Shown: positions 48,422-51,591 of the stretch, piece by piece | Layout: every line of letters begins with the position of its first letter | Position numbering within the stretch: the first letter of the stretch is position 1 | From: CAZONU01 sp965370045 | GTDB lineage: Bacteria > Planctomycetota > SZUA-567 > JAKLDR01 | Direction: 5' to 3' | Length of the DNA: 51,591 bases | NCBI GenBank assembly: GCA_965370045.1 | Contig: CBDUSI010000017.1 | Span: forward strand, 1-51,591 | The notes under the pieces: generated by a model | What the model was told of the DNA's origin: nothing | The model's input: the letters and a program-made list of their open reading frames with translations, nothing else | The model's database searches: none | Made by a program: the position numbers and the translations under genes

Positions 48422-50206
48422 CTAGTGCCGCACGAAGTAGTGGTACTTGACGGTGCGCTCGGCGGACTTGCCGGGCTCCAGGCGCAGGCGCCACACCACG
48501 CTGGAGTGCCGGTTGACCGCGCTCGACCCGTAGTAGCTCTGCCAGTCGCCGGCCTGGAACCCGCCGGTGGTGATCTTCCCGCCGCCCGAGGCCTCCTCGG
48601 CCTTGCCGCCCAGGCGACAGGTGAGCTCCAGGTCGACCGCCACCTTCTTCCGGTTGGTGACCGTCAAGGTGCCTTCCTTGTCGATGCGCGCGTAGTTGTA
48701 ACCCAGCCAATGCAGAGCCTTGAGCTTGCGGCCGGTCTCCTTCCCCGAGAACCTGCCCCGCGTGTCCACCGACACGGTCACCGGCACGCGCACGCTGTCT
48801 CCGGGCGAGGTGTAGGTCAAGAGCTCCTGGGCCAGCGGCTGGCGACCCTGCATGATCATGACCGCCCCGGTGGTCCAGGGCACCTTGGTGTTGTTGGTCA
48901 GCTCGATCTGGTGCCAGACCCGGTTCGCCGAAAGCACCAGCGGGGAGGCGGCGGTCGAGGCCCTGGCGTGAGTCTGGCGCAGTTGCAGGTCCCAGGTGTA
49001 GACGTCCCTGTACGGCGCGCTGGCGTTGAAGATGGGCACCGCCGCCCGATGCCCCTTCTTCAGCTTGAGCTTGGGCAGACTGTAGACAAAGAGGTCCTGG
49101 CGGGCCGCGGCGGTCAGCTCACTGGGCAGGCGCACGCTGCCGCCGGCCAGCGGGGCTGCGGTGCGGGGCCTCGCGGCAATGCGCTGGGTCATCAGCGCGT
49201 TGGAGAAGCCCCGGCCTCTGAGCCCCGGCATGGCCTGGTTCAGGGCGTTGCGCATCACCGACTCCAGCACGAAGGGGCTCACCGCGCTCTTGAAGCGGAA
49301 GTTGGGGACGCCGACCACCAGGTCCAGGGGCACGCCTTGCAGGTCCTCGGCTTCGTTGATGATCACCGCCTGAAGCGCGATCCTGGCCAGCTTCTTCGTG
49401 GCCTTCGGGGACCCCAGCTCCACCCGGTAGGTGGGGATCCAGCGAATTCCCGGGCGGAAGTAGGTAATCAGCATCTCGCACTTCGGGCCCGTGCCGGTAA
49501 CCCGGAAGGTCAGGCGCTTGGCGCGCTTGGTGACGATGGTCTTCTCCTCCGTGGTGGTGACCATGTCCTTCACCGTGATCCGCCGCACCGCGCTGGCGGA
49601 AAGGAGCATGTCACCCTCGGCGGTGCCGAGCACGAAGAAGGAACCGCTCACCGCCGCGGCCCTGCGCGTTTCGGTCAGGAATCCGCTGGACCGCATGGAT
49701 CTGGACCGCATGGATGAGGAATAGGCGCTGGCGTAGCGCCACGGGTTTCTCGCCGGCAGGGCCACTGCCGCTGCGGTGCTCTCGCGCAGCAGAACGTCCT
49801 TTATGGTGCCCCTCACGACCGTCTTTTCGTCGAGCAGCACGACGGCCTGCTTGCCCTTGTTGGCCTTCAGGACATGGATCATCTGGCGGCAGGACGCTTG
49901 CTTCTTCTGCTCCTCGGTGCTGGTGACCACGCCGGCGGTCATGCTCAGCAGGCGCCCCTTGCTGGGCACCGCCCAGAAGGAGCCCAGCACCGCCGCGTCG
50001 GGCACCTCCTCGGTGAAGACCTCCCCGTCGGCGTCCGGCGTGCCCACCGCCCGCTTCACGAACAGGCAGTAGCCGTCCTTGAAGACGATGACCCGCTCGG
50101 TGGTCAGCTTCAACTCGCCCGGACGGAGCTTGTCCTTGCCCTCGCCGGCCGTCGCGCAAGCCGCGAGAAGCACCCACACGATTGAAACCGCGATTGAAGT
50201 GCGCAT
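48422..50206 (-). CDS. DUF4139-like exported protein (MuiA-type)
   Basis: A 594-residue protein. The signal peptide has a lipobox-like LAAC (Cys17), so it may be a lipoprotein. The central part matches the DUF4139 fold: LITYFRPGIRWIPTYRVEL, then AVIINEAEDLQGVPLDLVVG VPNFRF. The last 100 residues (EGTLTVTNRKKVAVDLELTC) are a beta-sandwich end typical of the family. A Ser/Arg-rich stretch near residues 165-175 is a tandem 15-bp repeat. Relatives are often envelope proteins of unknown function, sometimes linked to mucoidy. It faces the EF-hand gene tail to tail. Confidence 0.72.
   Translation of the reverse strand: MRTSIAVSIVWVLLAACATAGEGKDKLRPGELKLTTERVIVFKDGYCLFVKRAVGTPDADGEVFTEEVPDAAVLGSFWAVPSKGRLLSMTAGVVTSTEEQKKQASCRQMIHVLKANKGKQAVVLLDEKTVVRGTIKDVLLRESTAAAVALPARNPWRYASAYSSSMRSRSMRSSGFLTETRRAAAVSGSFFVLGTAEGDMLLSASAVRRITVKDMVTTTEEKTIVTKRAKRLTFRVTGTGPKCEMLITYFRPGIRWIPTYRVELGSPKATKKLARIALQAVIINEAEDLQGVPLDLVVGVPNFRFKSAVSPFVLESVMRNALNQAMPGLRGRGFSNALMTQRIAARPRTAAPLAGGSVRLPSELTAAARQDLFVYSLPKLKLKKGHRAAVPIFNASAPYRDVYTWDLQLRQTHARASTAASPLVLSANRVWHQIELTNNTKVPWTTGAVMIMQGRQPLAQELLTYTSPGDSVRVPVTVSVDTRGRFSGKETGRKLKALHWLGYNYARIDKEGTLTVTNRKKVAVDLELTCRLGGKAEEASGGGKITTGGFQAGDWQSYYGSSAVNRHSSVVWRLRLEPGKSAERTVKYHYFVRH
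49686..49715. repeat. 15-bp tandem duplication
   Basis: ctggaccgcatggat occurs twice in direct succession. On the coding strand it gives the repeated S-M-R-S-R/S stretch inside the DUF4139-like gene. It adds five residues and keeps the frame. Confidence 0.85.
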
Positions 50207-50335
50207 CCCCAGTCCCTCCTCTCACCTGGCGCCCCGCAAATCGCGGTCGCCCTACGCCCGTACTCACCCCGGGAACGGAGGCATATTCCGAGAGTCCCCC
50301 GAAACCGCTGTTGCGCCCCCCACCCACACACAGAA

Positions 50336-50369
50336 AACCGCCGGTCCCGTGGGGGAGGGACCGGCGGTT
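50336..50369 (-). terminator. intrinsic terminator of the exported coiled-coil gene
   Basis: A perfect 13-bp stem AACCGCCGGTCCC / GGGACCGGCGGTT with an 8-base loop. On the minus strand it continues into TTTTC. It begins 24 bases after the stop of the 50394-51350 gene. It also lies upstream of the DUF4139-like gene. Confidence 0.85.
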
Positions 50370-50393
50370 CACGTTGGATTTCGCGTTGTTGCG

Positions 50394-51350
50394 CTAGAAC
50401 TGCTCGACGGGCTTGACGGGCTTGACGGTATCCTTGACGACCGGCGCGGTGACCGGCTTGACCGGCGCGGCCTTCTCGTTGGGGAACACGAACTCGCCCT
50501 TGCTCTTCTTCCACCACTCGCCGATTTCGGCGAGTTGGGCCAGCGCCGCCTCGGAGGCCTTCTCGCCCTTGAACGCGTAGCTGAGGTACTGGCCGCCGCC
50601 ACCGTGCTTCGGCTTGTACTTGTGCTTCGCGAGCAACTCCTTCCACCCGGCGTGCCCGCTCCAGGCGGCCAGGCGGGCGGCCAGCTTGGCGTCGGAAGAG
50701 TACAGCCGCGCCCCGTACTTCTTGTAGTGCGGGGACTGCTTACCGGCCTTGATGCGGGTCGCCAGCATGGTGATGGTCAGCCCCACCGCGCGCTTGTCCT
50801 TGAAGTCCGCGGCGGCCACGATCAGCTTGGACAGGAAGTAGCTGCTCCGGTAGGCGTATCCGGCGCTCACCGCCGGCAGCAGAACCTCCATCTCGCAGGC
50901 CGCGGCAATGGCCTTCCCGGCCGACTCGTCCCCGACCAGAACCAGTTCCGCGAGGATCCCCCCGCGGACGCGGTCGGAAACGGTGATGTCCACCAGCACC
51001 TCTTTGAGCAGCTTGGCGCGCAGCCCGGCGGGCAGCTTGCGCATCACGCCCATCGTACGCTGGGCGACGCCGCTCCCGTAGAGACCGGTGCCCTTCGTGC
51101 GCAGCGCGGTGCGCAGCACGCCCATCTCGGCGGAACCTTCCTTGATCTCTTCCCCGGCGGCCAGCTTGCGGGCCACCGCCACCAGCTTCCTGCCGAGCTC
51201 GGCGCCCCCGGCCAGGCGGGCGTTGAGCTTGGCAACCTCGGTACGCAGCGCGACTACCTCCTTGCGGAGGTCCACGACATCGGCCTCACCGGCCAACGCG
51301 GGCGCGAACGGAATCACAAGTGCAACAGCAGCCATGAGATACGACTTCAC
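50394..51350 (-). CDS. exported coiled-coil and helical-repeat protein
   Basis: A 318-residue protein. A GTG start with AGGAGG nine bases upstream gives a typical signal peptide (KSYLMAAVALVIPFAPALAG). A leucine-zipper-like coiled coil (VVDLRKEVVALRTEVAKLNA) comes next, then an Ala/Lys/Leu-rich all-helical body that looks like divergent HEAT-type repeats. Near the C-terminus is IGEWWKKSKGEFVFP, resembling the Trp-Trp ends of the array proteins, then a Pro/Val/Lys-rich tail with two PVKPV-type units. An upstream frame extension with Trp and Arg runs is not coding. It is the last complete gene. Function unknown. Confidence 0.72.
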   Translation of the reverse strand: MKSYLMAAVALVIPFAPALAGEADVVDLRKEVVALRTEVAKLNARLAGGAELGRKLVAVARKLAAGEEIKEGSAEMGVLRTALRTKGTGLYGSGVAQRTMGVMRKLPAGLRAKLLKEVLVDITVSDRVRGGILAELVLVGDESAGKAIAAACEMEVLLPAVSAGYAYRSSYFLSKLIVAAADFKDKRAVGLTITMLATRIKAGKQSPHYKKYGARLYSSDAKLAARLAAWSGHAGWKELLAKHKYKPKHGGGGQYLSYAFKGEKASEAALAQLAEIGEWWKKSKGEFVFPNEKAAPVKPVTAPVVKDTVKPVKPVEQF

Positions 51351-51462
51351 AACCTTATCCTCCTCTCGTCCAGCAGCCCCGCCTGCCGGGGATGCCCACG
51401 GTTTCCATATGTGAGACTGCCGATAGCCCCACAAGGTTCGGCGTAATCCTGCGTTCAGGCCG

Positions 51463-51490
51463 TTGACCCGGCGGCCCGGACGGGTACGCT
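51463..51490 (+). promoter_or_regulatory. candidate promoter TTGACC-N16-TACGCT in front of a transposon copy
   Basis: TTGACC (51463-51468) and TACGCT (51485-51490) are 16 bases apart. The transposon copy begins at 51500, near the predicted transcription start. The whole 241-base stretch from 51351 to the end carries no gene that I can see. Confidence 0.4.
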
Positions 51491-51499
51491 GAGGTCAAG

Positions 51500-51591
51500 C
51501 AGGCCGTTGAAAAATGGGGCAGCCGTGATTGGGGGTAGAATGGTCCAGATTCGAGGAGGGGTTCCGAAGTCGATGCCCAAGCATCGTCTTC
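51500..51591. mobile_element. partial second copy of the CTAG-type element (cut by window end)
   Basis: 92 bases at the end of the window match the right end of the 11016-11283 element in inverted orientation, with 84 identical bases. The outer terminus is again CAGGCCGTTGAA. It is preceded by CAAG. Its far end, and so its target duplication, is outside the window. Confidence 0.85.

Noticed and set aside
51416..51426. Sigma-28 -10 element GCCGATAG on the plus strand
   Set aside because: It matches 7 of 8 bases, but there is no -35 resemblance at 10-12 bases upstream and no gene follows within view.
1..51591. CRISPR array
   Set aside because: No regularly spaced identical repeats with unique spacers; the repeats seen are inverted pairs, tandem units or dispersed copies.
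1..51591. tRNA or rRNA genes
   Set aside because: Stretches resembling a T-arm (for example near 5960 and 38540) lack a matching acceptor stem and cloverleaf.

Overview
The window is GC-rich bacterial DNA. About 32 kb of its left side (51-32,225) is one nearly gapless minus-strand flagellar supercluster. Gram-negative cell-envelope hints (an LpxH-like hydrolase, lipoproteins, a BamE-like fold), HEAT, FG-GAP and EF-hand proteins, WG repeats and a DUF4139-like protein, together with a WhiG/FliA-FlhG-FlhF-FlhA gene order, fit a Planctomycetota-like or related candidate-phylum bacterium. No marker gene in the window settles the phylum, so this is inference.

Region 1 (51-32,400, minus strand). 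Transcription probably starts at a TTGACA-N16-TATATT promoter near 32,400. It runs through a minimal MerR-type regulator, a 1214-residue membrane TPR/WG/PDZ protein, a FlgN-like coiled-coil protein, and a PAS histidine kinase with a sigma-54 response regulator. It then passes the rod, MS-ring, C-ring and export genes (flgB, flgC, fliE, fliF, fliG, fliH, fliI, fliJ), a MotE-like protein, fliK, flgD, a flagellar-operon protein, flgE, flbD, motA, motB, fliL, fliN, fliO, fliP, fliQ, fliR, flhB, flhA, flhF, flhG and the sigma-28 gene. fliM is missing from its usual place between fliL and fliN. A 268-bp non-autonomous transposon with a CTAG target duplication sits between motB and fliL. A sigma-28-type promoter at the left edge points out of the window, probably toward a late flagellar gene. 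The distal rod, P/L rings, cap, flagellin and chemotaxis genes are not here.

Region 2 (32,559-35,870) holds an LpxH-like metallophosphoesterase, a PilT-type ATPase, and an unknown minus-strand gene with its own near-consensus sigma-70 promoter. Three kinds of short dispersed repeat cluster here and mark a boundary; one of them lies in frame inside the unknown gene.

Region 3 (35,919-45,778, plus strand) is an accessory array of small, membrane-anchored proteins. Many start codons overlap the previous stop. Their N-terminal transmembrane modules recur in different combinations with HEAT, BamE-like, FG-GAP and unknown C-terminal domains. A 48-bp HEAT-gene 3' tail recurs at the gene junctions. 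The array looks built by repeated duplication and recombination. A receiver-domain protein and two small paralogous proteins lie within or beside it.

Region 4 (45,829-51,591) carries secreted proteins: a small lipoprotein, a tandem pair of secreted cationic amphipathic peptides, another array-type BamE-like paralogue, an EF-hand protein behind a sigma-54-like promoter, a DUF4139-like lipoprotein and an exported coiled-coil protein. It ends in a second, partial copy of the transposon.
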